Shown: positions 1 to 8,295, numbered from the stretch's first letter. The stretch: DNA of 64,000 nt from an uncultured Acetatifactor sp. (GCA_949840885.1 CATKYJ010000009.1:51238-115237); one strand, 5' to 3'. Notes: generated by a model from the sequence alone, not told the origin. Made by a program: numbers and translations.

Positions 1-2
1 TG

Positions 3-1145
3 GGACTGGCTGTGGCGGCGGGAATCCTGGCATGGCAGAAGATTACCTACACGAAAAAGCTGCGGGGCGGCCTGCTGATGGAGCACAATGAGACTGTGAA
101 CGAACTGCTGCGGGACATGGGGATGGGGCATGTGCTGGTGTTCTCCAGCGATGAGATTGCCTCCCCGCTGGTGTGCGGGCTGCTAAGTCCCCGCATCTAT
201 CTGCCCACACGGATGGACTTTGGAAATGCCGTGCTGCTGCGCCATGTGCTGGCACATGAGGCCATGCATATCAGGCGCAGGGACAATCTTGTGAAAGCCG
301 TCATGCTGGCGGCCATCCTGCTGAACTGGTACAATCCGCTGGTGTGGCTGATGGCGAAATGTCTTGCCAGCGACCTGGAAGCGGCCTGTGACGCGGCCGT
401 GCTTAGCCGATGCGGGGAGGATGAGCGGAAAGGTTACGCTTACAGCCTGCTGGCCATGGCGGTCAGCGCCAGCCGCAGTTCCCTGCTTTACAGCGCTTTC
501 TCAAAGACAGAGGTGGAGAGGCGGGTGAAAGGCATTCTGGCATTTCGGAAAGCTTCGGCCTTTGCGTTGCTGACTTCCGCATTGCTGCTGGCAGGGGGCA
601 CGGTGGCCTTTGCCACAGGGGGACAGGCGCCTTTTTCCCATGACCTGACCAGCTACTGCGCCAGTTCCAATTCCAGATGGGGCGTGCGGGTGGAAATCGC
701 CCGGGACATCGCTTTGGGGGAACGGCCCCAGAAGCGGGCGGAGGAGGTAGTGTTCTCCGTGCTGGACGTGGACGCTACCCAGGATCCGGACATCATCCGG
801 GAGGAGATCCAGGCAGCGCTTGCCCGGGAGTTCGGCGTGGAGCGGAGCGCTTTTGACGTGGCAGTAAGCCTGTGCCTGGACTCGGAGACAGTGGATGCCC
901 AATATGCCGATTGGGGGATCACCCGGCTGGACAACGGCTTCCTGCGCTACCAGGGGGAGCAGGTGCGCACCTATCGGGACGAGATGCTGGGCTCCTATCA
1001 GAGCCGGGAAGAGGGGCCTGTAGATATTGTTGTGGAAAGAAATCGCCTGGGCGAGATTACCGCCGTCTCAGCCGTGCATGAGGGAGACGCGGAGTACGAC
1101 AGGCGCACCAGGGAACTGGGGCAGTACGTTTTCTATTATTTTTGA
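3..1145 (+). CDS. M56 family (BlaR1-type) membrane peptidase, 5' end outside window
   Basis: Partial gene: the reading frame is open to the left edge, so the true start and first membrane segments lie upstream. The zinc-protease motif HEAMH is at bases 255-269, preceded by the usual M56 stretch in which a conserved pro-leader (YLPTRMDF) enters the catalytic domain. A downstream DLEAACDAAV segment probably supplies the third metal ligand. Hydrophobic stretches follow the active site (LAAILLNWYNPLVWLM) and at about residues 180-200 (SALLLAGGTVAFAT), after which an extracytoplasmic domain of about 170 residues ends the protein. Relatives sense cell-wall antibiotics or envelope stress and cleave a BlaI/MecI repressor. 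The partner repressor would be expected just upstream and cannot be checked here. The ligand is unknown. The sensor domain is not an obvious penicillin-binding domain. Confidence 0.85.
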   Translation, partial: GLAVAAGILAWQKITYTKKLRGGLLMEHNETVNELLRDMGMGHVLVFSSDEIASPLVCGLLSPRIYLPTRMDFGNAVLLRHVLAHEAMHIRRRDNLVKAVMLAAILLNWYNPLVWLMAKCLASDLEAACDAAVLSRCGEDERKGYAYSLLAMAVSASRSSLLYSAFSKTEVERRVKGILAFRKASAFALLTSALLLAGGTVAFATGGQAPFSHDLTSYCASSNSRWGVRVEIARDIALGERPQKRAEEVVFSVLDVDATQDPDIIREEIQAALAREFGVERSAFDVAVSLCLDSETVDAQYADWGITRLDNGFLRYQGEQVRTYRDEMLGSYQSREEGPVDIVVERNRLGEITAVSAVHEGDAEYDRRTRELGQYVFYYF

Positions 1146-1199
1146 GGAACATGGACGTGACATAATAATGTGTCCGGACAGGAAATGCCTGCAAAGGAC

Positions 1200-1230
1200 T
1201 TAACCGGCATCCGATTTTTGCCGATATAAA
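1200..1230 (+). promoter_or_regulatory. Candidate promoter for Y RNA copy 1
   Basis: TTAACC at 1200-1205 and TATAAA at 1225-1230 are separated by 19 bases. The equivalent pair recurs at the same spacing before copy 2, although surrounding bases differ, which is the main support. The spacer is longer than the usual 17, and transcription from here would add a leader of about 60 bases before the Y RNA fold, so processing or a different start is possible. Confidence 0.35.
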
Positions 1231-1296
1231 AATGGAGGAAATCACTGGACCAGAAGATACCTCCCTAAAAGATTTCAAGTTCTACAGGATAAAAGC

Positions 1297-1433
1297 AGCC
1301 CCGATGCGCAGGAGACGGTTACTTCGACAGATAATCGCGGTGTTATGGGTTCGAGCCCCATCTGCCGGGAGACCGGCGGTAGCTCAATGGTAGAGCACGA
1401 CACACCGTCTCCGTCCTTTCTCGGGGCTCTTTT
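1297..1433 (+). ncRNA. Y RNA (YrlA-like) with circularly permuted tRNA-like module, copy 1
   Basis: The tRNA parts occur in permuted order. A T-arm comes first (ATGGG 1345-1349, loop TTCGAGC, CCCAT 1357-1361), then acceptor 3' strand CTGCCGG (1362-1368), a GAGA tetraloop closing the acceptor end, acceptor 5' strand CCGGCGG (1373-1379), then a D-arm (GCTC 1382-1385, loop AATGGTA, GAGC 1393-1396). There is no anticodon arm. Instead the ends pair into a long stem: GGAGACGGT (1311-1319) with ACCGTCTCC (1404-1412), and AGCCCCGA (1297-1304) with TCGGGGCT (1421-1428), followed by TTTT. A CGA/TCG mini-stem with a 7-base loop sits at 1325-1337. A closed, permuted tRNA mimic on a Ro-binding stem is the known architecture of bacterial YrlA RNAs. 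CCGATG and GGTTA on the 5' strand resemble the vertebrate Y RNA Ro60-binding strand. A Ro60 gene lies 1 kb downstream. Family assignment is by architecture and was not tested by covariance search. Confidence 0.85.
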
Positions 1434-1474
1434 CATGCAATGCTCAGTAAAAGGCACTTGTGCCCGGAAAGGTC

Positions 1475-1505
1475 TTAACAGATTTTCAACTCCGGCCGAT
1501 ATAAA
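1475..1505 (+). promoter_or_regulatory. Candidate promoter for Y RNA copy 2
   Basis: TTAACA at 1475-1480 and TATAAA at 1500-1505 have the same 19-base spacing as the pair before copy 1. Evidence is conservation between the two repeat units only. Confidence 0.35.
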
Positions 1506-1563
1506 GGTAAAAGAAATCACTAAGGCAGGCGCCAGGTGATTTCAAGCTTCACAGGATACAAAC

Positions 1564-1716
1564 AGCCCCGATGCGCAGGAGACGGTTACTTCGACTTTGG
1601 ATCGCGTTGTTATGGGTTCGAGTCCCATCTGCCGGGAGACCGGCAGTAGCTCAATGGTAGAGTACGAGGTAGAGCACGACACACCGTCCCCGTCCTTTCT
1701 CGGGGCTTTGTTTTTT
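1564..1716 (+). ncRNA. Y RNA (YrlA-like), copy 2
   Basis: Same permuted fold as copy 1: T-arm ATGGG/CCCAT (1612-1628), acceptor CTGCCGG (1629-1635), GAGA tetraloop, CCGGCAG (1640-1646), then the D-arm. Differences are informative. The acceptor G-U pair of copy 1 is an A-U pair here, so the stem is kept. The T-loop is TTCGAGT rather than TTCGAGC. The mini-stem CGA/TCG is kept while its 7-base loop has changed. The D-arm carries an extra 12 bases (a repeat of GGTAGAG around 1657-1674). The outer stems are AGCCCCGA (1564-1571) with TCGGGGCT (1700-1707), and GGAGACGGT (1578-1586) with ACCGTCCCC (1683-1691), the latter with one A-C mismatch. A T-rich run to 1716 can end transcription. Probably a second Ro60 partner; the D-arm insertion could alter tRNA-like function. 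Confidence 0.8.
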
Positions 1717-1803
1717 GGAAAGAATTGAATACCACTACAAATTCGTAGGAAAAAATCTGCATAGGGAACGCTGGAAAAGGAAACGCCGGAAATAGGAGAA
1801 AAG

Positions 1804-2319
1804 ATGATTATATTGATAACGGGCGCATCACATACAGGTAAAACCGTGCTTGCCCAAAACCTGCTTGAAAAATATAAATATCCGTATTTGTCAATAGACC
1901 ATTTGAAAATGGGTCTCATCCGCAGCGGCTACACCAGGCTTACACCTGAGGATGATGATGAACTGACAGATTACTTGTGGCCTGTGATTCGCGAAATGAT
2001 GAAAACAGCCATAGAGAACAATCAGAATCTGATCGTGGAGGGATGCTATATTCCTTTTGACTGGGAAAGGGATTTCGAAAAGGAGTACCTCAGGCACATT
2101 AGATACTATTGCCTTGTATTTAGCCAGCGCTATATAAGGAACCATTTTGCCGATATAAAAAGCTACGCAAACGCTGTTGAAAACCGTTTGGACGATGCAG
2201 GGTGCACGATGAAAAGCGTTTTGGAAGAAAATTCTAAATTTTTAGAGCTTGCCCAAAAGCACAATGTAAATTATATGCTTATTGAAGACAAGTATGAGAT
2301 AAACATTGATTTATGCTAA
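1804..2319 (+). CDS. Small P-loop kinase/ATPase (AAA_33/adenylate-kinase-like)
   Basis: A 171-residue protein starting after a good site (AGGAGA, then ATG). A Walker A motif GASHTGKT lies at residues 7-14, and the fold is that of small nucleoside/polynucleotide-kinase-like P-loop proteins: an early acidic segment (SIDHLKMG) where such kinases bind the acceptor substrate, and a later VEGCYIP strand end. No signal or membrane segment. It sits between the Y RNAs and the Ro60 gene on the same strand, with 87 bases to the Y RNA terminator and 150 to the Ro60 start. Bacterial Ro60 loci often neighbour RNA repair enzymes, so an RNA or nucleotide kinase role is tempting, but nothing in the sequence fixes the substrate. 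It could equally be an unrelated phosphotransferase. Confidence 0.75.
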   Translation: MIILITGASHTGKTVLAQNLLEKYKYPYLSIDHLKMGLIRSGYTRLTPEDDDELTDYLWPVIREMMKTAIENNQNLIVEGCYIPFDWERDFEKEYLRHIRYYCLVFSQRYIRNHFADIKSYANAVENRLDDAGCTMKSVLEENSKFLELAQKHNVNYMLIEDKYEINIDLC

Positions 2320-2469
2320 CAACCACCTGCCATTGGAATGCCTTTCTTCCATGGAATGCTCTTCTTCCATTGGTCCCCGGCTTGCCGGCGGCAGATGCCA
2401 GCGCCATAATCCGTGGGCAAACTTGATGGCTCGCGTGGATAGCATGAAAAGAGGACAGGAGGTCAAAAA

Positions 2470-4110
2470 ATGAGCCGTTTTCGAGAGGTTCTTAATTCAG
2501 CCAGAAAAAACGAGACAGTGGAAAACTTCATGGGAGGGGAGTCCTACCGCGTAAGCCCGCTGGAAACCCTGAAGATGATCACGGCTTCCTCCATCTTCGG
2601 CGAGCCCTCCTACTATCGCGATGGCGGACTGGGCAGAGCCGTCCGGGACGCAAAATACAAATGCTGTGCGCTCCTGGAGGGGTATCTGCTCTTCGGCAGC
2701 GCATGGGACGGCCGCACCACCACGGAAATCATGGAGAGTGCCATAGATCAGGCTCTGGAGGCGGATTTCGAGGGGACCCTGCGCTGGGCAGTCACATTGC
2801 GGACGGACTTTTTCATGCGCCTGAACCCCCAGGTCATCATGGTCAGGGCGGCGCTGCATCCCGGGCGGCAGGAATTTACCCGGGCGAATCCGGGCCTGTT
2901 CGGAGAGCTGGAGCGCCAGGTCATGAGCCGGGGAGACGATGGGCTGTCCCAGCTGGCCTATTTCCTTTATAGCAATCAGGGAAAGCAGAAGATGCCCAGC
3001 CTCCTAAAGCGTTCCATAGCGGCAAAGCTGGAGCGGCTGGACCCCTATGAAGCCGCAAAGTACAAAAACGCGGAGATGGGCTTGAAAGACGCTGTCCGCA
3101 TCACCCACGCCCATTCCGCTGTTATAGACGAGTTTATGCAGACCGGCGGCATCCAACTGCCTCCCGGGAAGAAGACCTGGGAGAACCTGCGCTCGGAGGG
3201 AATGAGCTGGAAAGAGATTTTTTCTCAGATTTCCATGGGCCATATGGCCCTGATTCGAAACCTGCGGGGCGTATTTTCCGAGATAGAGGACGCCGTTTTC
3301 TGCGAAGAATATCTAAAGCGGCTGAAAGCCGGCGTGGCGGGGGGCAGGCAGTTTCCTTTCCGGTATTACAGCGCCTATAAAGCAGTGGAGAAGAGCGAGT
3401 GTGCCCACAAGCCCCGCATCATGGACGCCCTGGAGGAATGCATAGACCTTTCCATGGAGAATATCCCTAAGTTCCGGGGCAAGACCATGTGCCTTTCGGA
3501 CAATTCCGGCTCCGCCTGGGGCGCCATCCCCTCGGAATACGGCACAGTCCAGATAGCAGTCATCGACAACCTCTCATCCGTCATTGCCGCCGCGGCCTCG
3601 GAGGAGGGCTATGTGGGCAAATTCGGGGACCGTCTGAAAATCTTCCCCATCTCCGGACGGGGGCAGATTCTGCGCCAGTGTAAAGAAATATCCGAACCGA
3701 CGTATACGGATGTGGGCTCGGCCACCGAGGGCGGCATCTGGGAATTCTTCAAAAATGCCATCCAAAAGAAAGAGCACTGGGACCAGATCTTCATCTACTC
3801 CGACCAGCAGGCAGGCCATGGCGGCCTGTACGGAACCGATGCCCAGAAGCGGGAATACCGGGAAAAGGGCTTCGCATGCCGGTGGGGCAGCCGGGGACAG
3901 GGAGACTATATCAATGTCTTTGAACTGGTCCTGGAATACAGGAGGAAAGTGAATCCCCGGGTGAATGTATTCTCCGTCCAGACGGCAGGCTACAACAATA
4001 TCTGCATCCCGGAGTACGCCTACCGTACCTGCATCCTCTACGGATGGACCGGAAAGGAACTGAACTTTGCAAGACAGATGATTGATCTTTGGGATGGACA
4101 GCAGGGCTGA
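2470..4110 (+). CDS. rsr: Ro60/Rsr ortholog: TROVE domain plus vWA RNA-binding protein
   Basis: A 546-residue protein with strong site AGGAGGT before ATG. Residues 1 to about 330 form the alpha-helical TROVE ring domain, including MNP-like segment FFMRLNPQVIMVRAA. The C-terminal third is a von Willebrand A domain with a MIDAS metal site DNSGS (DxSxS) at residues 344-348 and a later IYSDQQAG segment. Ro60 proteins are rings that hold misfolded non-coding RNA ends in the cavity and bind Y RNAs on the outer surface. In Deinococcus the Y RNA tethers Rsr to the exonuclease PNPase. Here two Y RNA-like genes lie just upstream, which fits the family exactly. Length matches known Rsr proteins (about 530). 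The 150-base gap before it contains two imperfect 18-base direct repeats (2335-2370). The gene symbol follows the Deinococcus/Salmonella name. Confidence 0.93.
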   Translation: MSRFREVLNSARKNETVENFMGGESYRVSPLETLKMITASSIFGEPSYYRDGGLGRAVRDAKYKCCALLEGYLLFGSAWDGRTTTEIMESAIDQALEADFEGTLRWAVTLRTDFFMRLNPQVIMVRAALHPGRQEFTRANPGLFGELERQVMSRGDDGLSQLAYFLYSNQGKQKMPSLLKRSIAAKLERLDPYEAAKYKNAEMGLKDAVRITHAHSAVIDEFMQTGGIQLPPGKKTWENLRSEGMSWKEIFSQISMGHMALIRNLRGVFSEIEDAVFCEEYLKRLKAGVAGGRQFPFRYYSAYKAVEKSECAHKPRIMDALEECIDLSMENIPKFRGKTMCLSDNSGSAWGAIPSEYGTVQIAVIDNLSSVIAAAASEEGYVGKFGDRLKIFPISGRGQILRQCKEISEPTYTDVGSATEGGIWEFFKNAIQKKEHWDQIFIYSDQQAGHGGLYGTDAQKREYREKGFACRWGSRGQGDYINVFELVLEYRRKVNPRVNVFSVQTAGYNNICIPEYAYRTCILYGWTGKELNFARQMIDLWDGQQG

Positions 4111-4185
4111 GCAAGTCCGGGATGACACGGAGGAGTCCCGGAGAGGCTTCCGACAAATCCAAAGGACACATGCAAGACTATTTAG

Positions 4186-4229
4186 AAAGGATATTTCCCC
4201 AAAAGATATGGGGGTATCCTTTCTTTTTT
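4186..4229 (+). terminator. Rho-independent terminator after rsr
   Basis: Arms AAAGGATA (4186-4193) and TATCCTTT (4215-4222), with additional CCCC/GGGG pairing inside, are followed by CTTTTTT. It closes the Y RNA-kinase-rsr locus. Confidence 0.85.
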
Positions 4230-4378
4230 GCGCTCTGCACGTCACTGTGGAAATTAACATAAAACAAAGAATCCCGTCATAATAAAAAGAGGGGTATTGT
4301 GTAATATATACAAAAATAAATTGCGGATTATATACATATAAGATAAGGTTTTTATACTACAAAGTCACTTTTTTTAGA

Positions 4379-4407
4379 TTGTTGTATAAAAGATGCCATG
4401 TTATACT
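4379..4407 (+). promoter_or_regulatory. Promoter of the sugar ABC operon
   Basis: TTGTTG (4379-4384), a 17-base spacer and TATACT (4402-4407) fit a housekeeping promoter about 70 bases before the first permease. The region 4230-4378 before it is AT-rich with no gene recognised. Confidence 0.55.
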
Positions 4408-4478
4408 AAAAACCATGAAATTACATATAAAACTTGCATATCACCAAAAGTAAATGAAAAAAGCAAGGAGGACAGGGA

Positions 4479-5426
4479 ATGGCAGGAGACAAGAAGAAAG
4501 TAAAGGGAAAGAGACGCCGCTGGAGGCGTGATGACACGGAACTGACTCTGTTGGCGCTGCCGACGACGATCTGGTATTTTCTATTTTCTTTTTTGCCTAT
4601 GTTCGGTATCGTGATCGCATTCAAGGAATTCAAGATCAACGGCGGATTTCTGAAGAGCTTCTTCACCAGCAAGTGGGTGGGGTTCAACAATTTCAAGTTC
4701 CTCTTTGCGTCAAAGGATATTTGGCTCATTCTCAGAAACACGCTGGCCTACAATATCGTATTTATCATCCTGGGAATCGTGATTCCCGTGGCGGCAGCCA
4801 TCGCCATCGGACAGATCCATTCCAAGCGGATGGCAAAGGTCTATCAGACAGCCATGTTCATGCCCTACTTCCTGTCCTGGGTGGTAGTCACTGCGCTGGT
4901 ATGGGCATTCCTGAGTTTTGACAAGGGCCTTTTGAACAATCTGCTGGAGTCATTGGGATATGACCGTCAGCAATGGTATATGAAGAAAGAGATGTGGCCG
5001 CCTTTCCTCGTATTTATGAATCTGTGGAAAGGTGTGGGCTATGGTATGGTAGTCTATCTGGCCACCATCACGGGCATTGACAAGACCTATTATGAAGCCG
5101 CAGGGATTGACGGCGCCACGATCTGGCAGCAGATCCGCTACATTACTCTGCCCCTGATGAAGAATGTTATTATTATGATGTTCATCATGAAAGTAGGAAG
5201 CATTTTCTACTCCGATTTCGGTCTGTTCTACCAGGTGCCCAGAGACTCCAACTCGCTGTATGACGTGGTCTACACGCTGGATGTCTATGTATACAAACAG
5301 TTGCGGACTTCTACCACAGGTATGTCGGCTGCCGCCGCATTTATACAGTCTGTGGCCGGATGTATCACGATTCTGACCGCTAATGCCATCGTGAGAAAGA
5401 TTGACCGTGAGAGCGCGATGATTTGA
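4479..5426 (+). CDS. Carbohydrate ABC transporter permease, LplB type
   Basis: A 315-residue CUT1-family inner permease with about six membrane helices and a short basic cytoplasmic N-terminus. The cytoplasmic EAA loop, which contacts the ATPase, is visible as YYEAAGIDGATIWQQI near residues 205-220, followed by the LPLM signature. RBS AAGGAGG. It is the first gene of a transporter operon with a second permease 118 bases downstream and a lipoprotein binding subunit after that. No ATP-binding subunit is encoded nearby, as usual for LplBC-type systems that share a general ATPase (MsmX type). Substrates of this family are usually oligosaccharides or polysaccharide fragments; the exact one is not evident. 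Confidence 0.9.
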   Translation: MAGDKKKVKGKRRRWRRDDTELTLLALPTTIWYFLFSFLPMFGIVIAFKEFKINGGFLKSFFTSKWVGFNNFKFLFASKDIWLILRNTLAYNIVFIILGIVIPVAAAIAIGQIHSKRMAKVYQTAMFMPYFLSWVVVTALVWAFLSFDKGLLNNLLESLGYDRQQWYMKKEMWPPFLVFMNLWKGVGYGMVVYLATITGIDKTYYEAAGIDGATIWQQIRYITLPLMKNVIIMMFIMKVGSIFYSDFGLFYQVPRDSNSLYDVVYTLDVYVYKQLRTSTTGMSAAAAFIQSVAGCITILTANAIVRKIDRESAMI

Positions 5427-5543
5427 CAATAATCGTCCAGCCGGCGCCTGAGGAATGCAGGAACGCGCGCACTTCGCGGCAGGAGATTCTCCGCTGACGT
5501 CAGGACCGGGCAGCTAGGGAGCTGGAGCAAAGGAGAGAAGATT

Positions 5544-6488
5544 ATGGCAGATAGAATTAAGAATAAGAAGAAAAATGAACCAGACGGATTTGACCGTTTT
5601 AACCGGGTCTCAAAGCCCACGAATGTGGTCCTGAATATTATTTTCGCGCTGGCGGCATTGGCCTGTGTGATTCCGGTGCTGCTGGTGGTGGCGATTTCTT
5701 TCTCGGCGGAGGAGTCCATAATGGAATACGGCTATCAGTTTATTCCGAAGATTCCGTCCATGGAGGGATATGTCTTCCTGGTCTCCCAGGGAAAGATGAT
5801 CGCGAGAGCTCTTGGCATTTCGCTGTTCGTGACCATAGTGGGCACTGTGCTGGGAGTGCTTTTGACCACTCTCATGGGGTATGTGCTCTCCAGGCCGGAC
5901 TATAAACTGAACGGATTTCTGACTATGGTGGTATTCATACCCATGGTATTTAACGGAGGTCTGGTTTCCACCTATTTCATCGTGAGCCAGTTCCTGGGAT
6001 TGAAAGATACCGTGTGGGCTTTGATATTGCCGCTGTCGGTATCCTCATTCAACGTAATCGTCTGCAGGACGTTCTTCAAGACCACGGTACCGGAATCCCT
6101 GGTGGAATCCGCCAAGATGGACGGCGCCAATCAATTGGTGATCTTCAGCAGAATCGTGCTGCCGATTTCCCTGCCGGTGTTGGCTACCATCGGACTGTTC
6201 TTAAGCTTTGCCTACTGGAATGACTGGTATCAGTCCATGCTCTACATTGACAACAGCAAGCTGCTGTCCCTGCAGGCGTTGCTGAATCAGATTTTGACGA
6301 ATATACAGATGCTGGTAAAAAATGCGGCCACCATCGGTGTCACGGCTGCGGAAATGCTGGCCAATATGCCCCAGGAGGCGGCCCGCATGGCTATTGTGGT
6401 GGTGATTGTATTTCCCATCGCATGCGCCTATCCGTTTTTCCAGAAATACTTTATCTCCGGCCTGACTGTGGGGGCTGTGAAAGGGTGA
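5544..6488 (+). CDS. Carbohydrate ABC transporter permease, LplC/YtcP type
   Basis: A 314-residue CUT1 permease with about six membrane helices. The EAA loop reads VESAKMDGANQLVIFSRI followed by LPIS near residues 190-212, typical of the MalG/LplC partner. The C-terminus PFFQKYFISGLTVGAVKG is diagnostic of LplC-like permeases. RBS GGAGAG lies before the ATG. It forms a heterodimer with the upstream permease and is co-transcribed with the binding protein downstream. The 117-base gap before it contains no obvious terminator. Confidence 0.92.
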   Translation: MADRIKNKKKNEPDGFDRFNRVSKPTNVVLNIIFALAALACVIPVLLVVAISFSAEESIMEYGYQFIPKIPSMEGYVFLVSQGKMIARALGISLFVTIVGTVLGVLLTTLMGYVLSRPDYKLNGFLTMVVFIPMVFNGGLVSTYFIVSQFLGLKDTVWALILPLSVSSFNVIVCRTFFKTTVPESLVESAKMDGANQLVIFSRIVLPISLPVLATIGLFLSFAYWNDWYQSMLYIDNSKLLSLQALLNQILTNIQMLVKNAATIGVTAAEMLANMPQEAARMAIVVVIVFPIACAYPFFQKYFISGLTVGAVKG

Positions 6489-6561
6489 TGAGATGTCTTT
6501 AATCGGATATCAGGCCGGCTTTTGCCGGAAGATATAAATTTATGAAACGAGGAGGATTACC

Positions 6562-8130
6562 ATGAAAAAGAAAAGTTTAAGCAAGATTCTGGCACTTGGA
6601 ATGACTGCGGCTATGACAGTGGGTATGCTGGCAGGCTGCGGAAATGACAATGCGGAGTCCAAGCCGCTGGAGAGCGGAAGCAGCGAGGAGTCAGGGGGGG
6701 CGGCTGAGGAGTCGTCATCCGCGGAAGAGTCGTCTGCTGAGGAGTCATCTGCTGAGGAGAGCAGCCAGGAAGAGGCATCAGGCAGCGGCGAAGTGCCTAC
6801 GCTGGTCTATTGGACAGTGGGCGGAACAACCCCCGACGACTTTGAGGAAAGCATTGCAAAGATCAGCGATTACACCGAGGAGAAGATCGGTGTGAGGCTG
6901 GACGTAAAGATCGCCAGCTGGAACGACTATGATACCAAGATGAAAAACATTGTGAATACGGGCGAATATTTCGACCTGATGTTCACAAACAATACGAATT
7001 ACGGAAATTTCGTAAATCTGGGCGCTTTCGCCGACATTACGGACCTGGTGCAGACCGCCACGCCGGATCTTTACAGCTTTGTTCCCGAGAAGCTCTGGGC
7101 AGGCGCACAGATACACGGAAAGGTGTATGCGGTTCCCACCTACAAAGATTCTTCTTTAACACAGTTTTACTATATTGACGATACCTATGTACAGAAGTAT
7201 AATATCGATATGACCAAGATCGACTCCATGCAGGCTTTGGATCCGGTAGTACGCCAGGTTAAGGAAGCGGAGGGCAAGTCTTTCTATCCGATTAAGCTGG
7301 ATCAGGGCTCTCTGTGGAACGGATTCTTCAACAATTATGACGGACTTGCCGGCGGCATCCAGGCCATCGGTGTGAAGATCGACGACTCTTCCCGTCAGGT
7401 TGTCTGCACTTTGGAGCAGGAAGACATCGTAGAGAACTTAAAGCTTCTGCACAGCTGGTACATGGACGGCATTATCAATCCTGACGCCAATGTCCTGACA
7501 GAGGGCGATAAAGGCCATATGTTCGGCAATGCCCAGGGATGGCCCAGCGCTGCAGCCAGCTGGGCAGTGGGACAGGGAATTGATAAGTACATTGTCAACA
7601 AGGTATTTGGCCCCATTTACACCACAGAGACCATACAGGGTTCCATGAATGCCATCTCCGTAAATTCCAACTACAAGGAAGAAGCGCTGAAAGTGCTGCA
7701 GCTGATGAACACGGACAGCAAATTCCGCGATATGTGCGCATACGGCATCGAGGGCAAGGACTTTGAATACACAGAGGACGGATTTGTAAACAGGATCACG
7801 GACAACTGGCCTTGGCCCAGCTACACACAGGGAACTTTCTTCATCATGACCAATCAGGTGGGAACGGATCCGAACCAGTGGGACGAGGTAATTCAGCAGA
7901 ACGAAGAAGCCGTAGCTTCCAGCTGTCTGGGATTTGCGCTGGATGTCAGCAATATCTCCAACGAGGTGGCAACGGTCAATCAGGTATGGGATAAATACAA
8001 ATATGATCTGCTGACAGGGGCTTCCGATCCGGAGGAAGTGCTTCCTAAGTGTATCCAAGAGATGAAAGATGTCGGCTTAGATACTATCATAGCAGAGGCT
8101 CAGAAGCAGATCGACGAGTTCTTTAAGTAA
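6562..8130 (+). CDS. Extracellular solute-binding lipoprotein, LplA type
   Basis: A 522-residue lipoprotein. The lipobox LAGC ends at about residue 26 after a hydrophobic stretch, so the mature protein is anchored by the lipidated cysteine. Residues about 30-75 are a Ser/Glu-rich linker of repeated SSAEE units that spaces the domain from the membrane. The remainder is a large type 1-family substrate-binding fold with many aromatic residues, as in oligosaccharide binders. RBS GGAGGA. It supplies substrate to the two upstream permeases, and the downstream histidine kinase may sense the same compound. The long serine-acid linker is low complexity but common in Lachnospiraceae lipoproteins. Confidence 0.93.
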   Translation: MKKKSLSKILALGMTAAMTVGMLAGCGNDNAESKPLESGSSEESGGAAEESSSAEESSAEESSAEESSQEEASGSGEVPTLVYWTVGGTTPDDFEESIAKISDYTEEKIGVRLDVKIASWNDYDTKMKNIVNTGEYFDLMFTNNTNYGNFVNLGAFADITDLVQTATPDLYSFVPEKLWAGAQIHGKVYAVPTYKDSSLTQFYYIDDTYVQKYNIDMTKIDSMQALDPVVRQVKEAEGKSFYPIKLDQGSLWNGFFNNYDGLAGGIQAIGVKIDDSSRQVVCTLEQEDIVENLKLLHSWYMDGIINPDANVLTEGDKGHMFGNAQGWPSAAASWAVGQGIDKYIVNKVFGPIYTTETIQGSMNAISVNSNYKEEALKVLQLMNTDSKFRDMCAYGIEGKDFEYTEDGFVNRITDNWPWPSYTQGTFFIMTNQVGTDPNQWDEVIQQNEEAVASSCLGFALDVSNISNEVATVNQVWDKYKYDLLTGASDPEEVLPKCIQEMKDVGLDTIIAEAQKQIDEFFK

Positions 8131-8184
8131 GACAAGTACAGCCGGAAGACCGGTCTGGGAAAGAAAAATGCCGAAATGAAAATT

Positions 8185-8222
8185 CCTGTGGGGCTCTGAC
8201 CTGGAGCCCTGCAGGTTTTTGT
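8185..8222 (+). terminator. Terminator or attenuator after the binding protein gene
   Basis: CCTG, a TG bulge and GGGCTC (8185-8196) pair with GAGCCC and CAGG (8204-8214), followed by TTTTTG. It lies between the abundant binding-protein gene and the downstream enzyme and regulator genes, so it may reduce read-through rather than end the operon. Confidence 0.75.
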
Positions 8223-8295
8223 GGTTTTCGGAAAAGTGCGCGAAAGGGCCATGGAGGAACATTTTAAGGTCAATACAAAACCAGGAGGTACATTT

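Larger units (their letters stand above)
1195..1716 (+). repeat. Tandem duplication carrying two Y RNA-like genes
   Basis: Two copies of a unit of about 250 bases follow each other (about 1195-1433 and 1470-1716). The structured RNA part is nearly identical and the leader part is diverged. Shared leader landmarks are TTAAC, GCCGATATAAA, GAAATCACT and GATTTCAAG in the same order. In copy 2, GAAATCAC and GTGATTTC could pair as a leader hairpin; copy 1 keeps a 6-bp version (GAAATC/GATTTC). The divergence outside the RNA suggests an old duplication with selection on the RNA. Confidence 0.85.

Noticed and set aside
1290..1716. Two damaged tRNA genes or tRNA fragments
   Set aside because: Each copy has T-arm before D-arm with exact acceptor pairing across a GAGA tetraloop and no anticodon arm, and the ends form a conserved stem. 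This is a permuted tRNA mimic, not decayed tRNAs.
1195..1716. tmRNA or split tmRNA
   Set aside because: No Gly/Ala acceptor with G-U pair, no tag reading frame or pseudoknots; the neighbouring Ro60 gene gives a better explanation.
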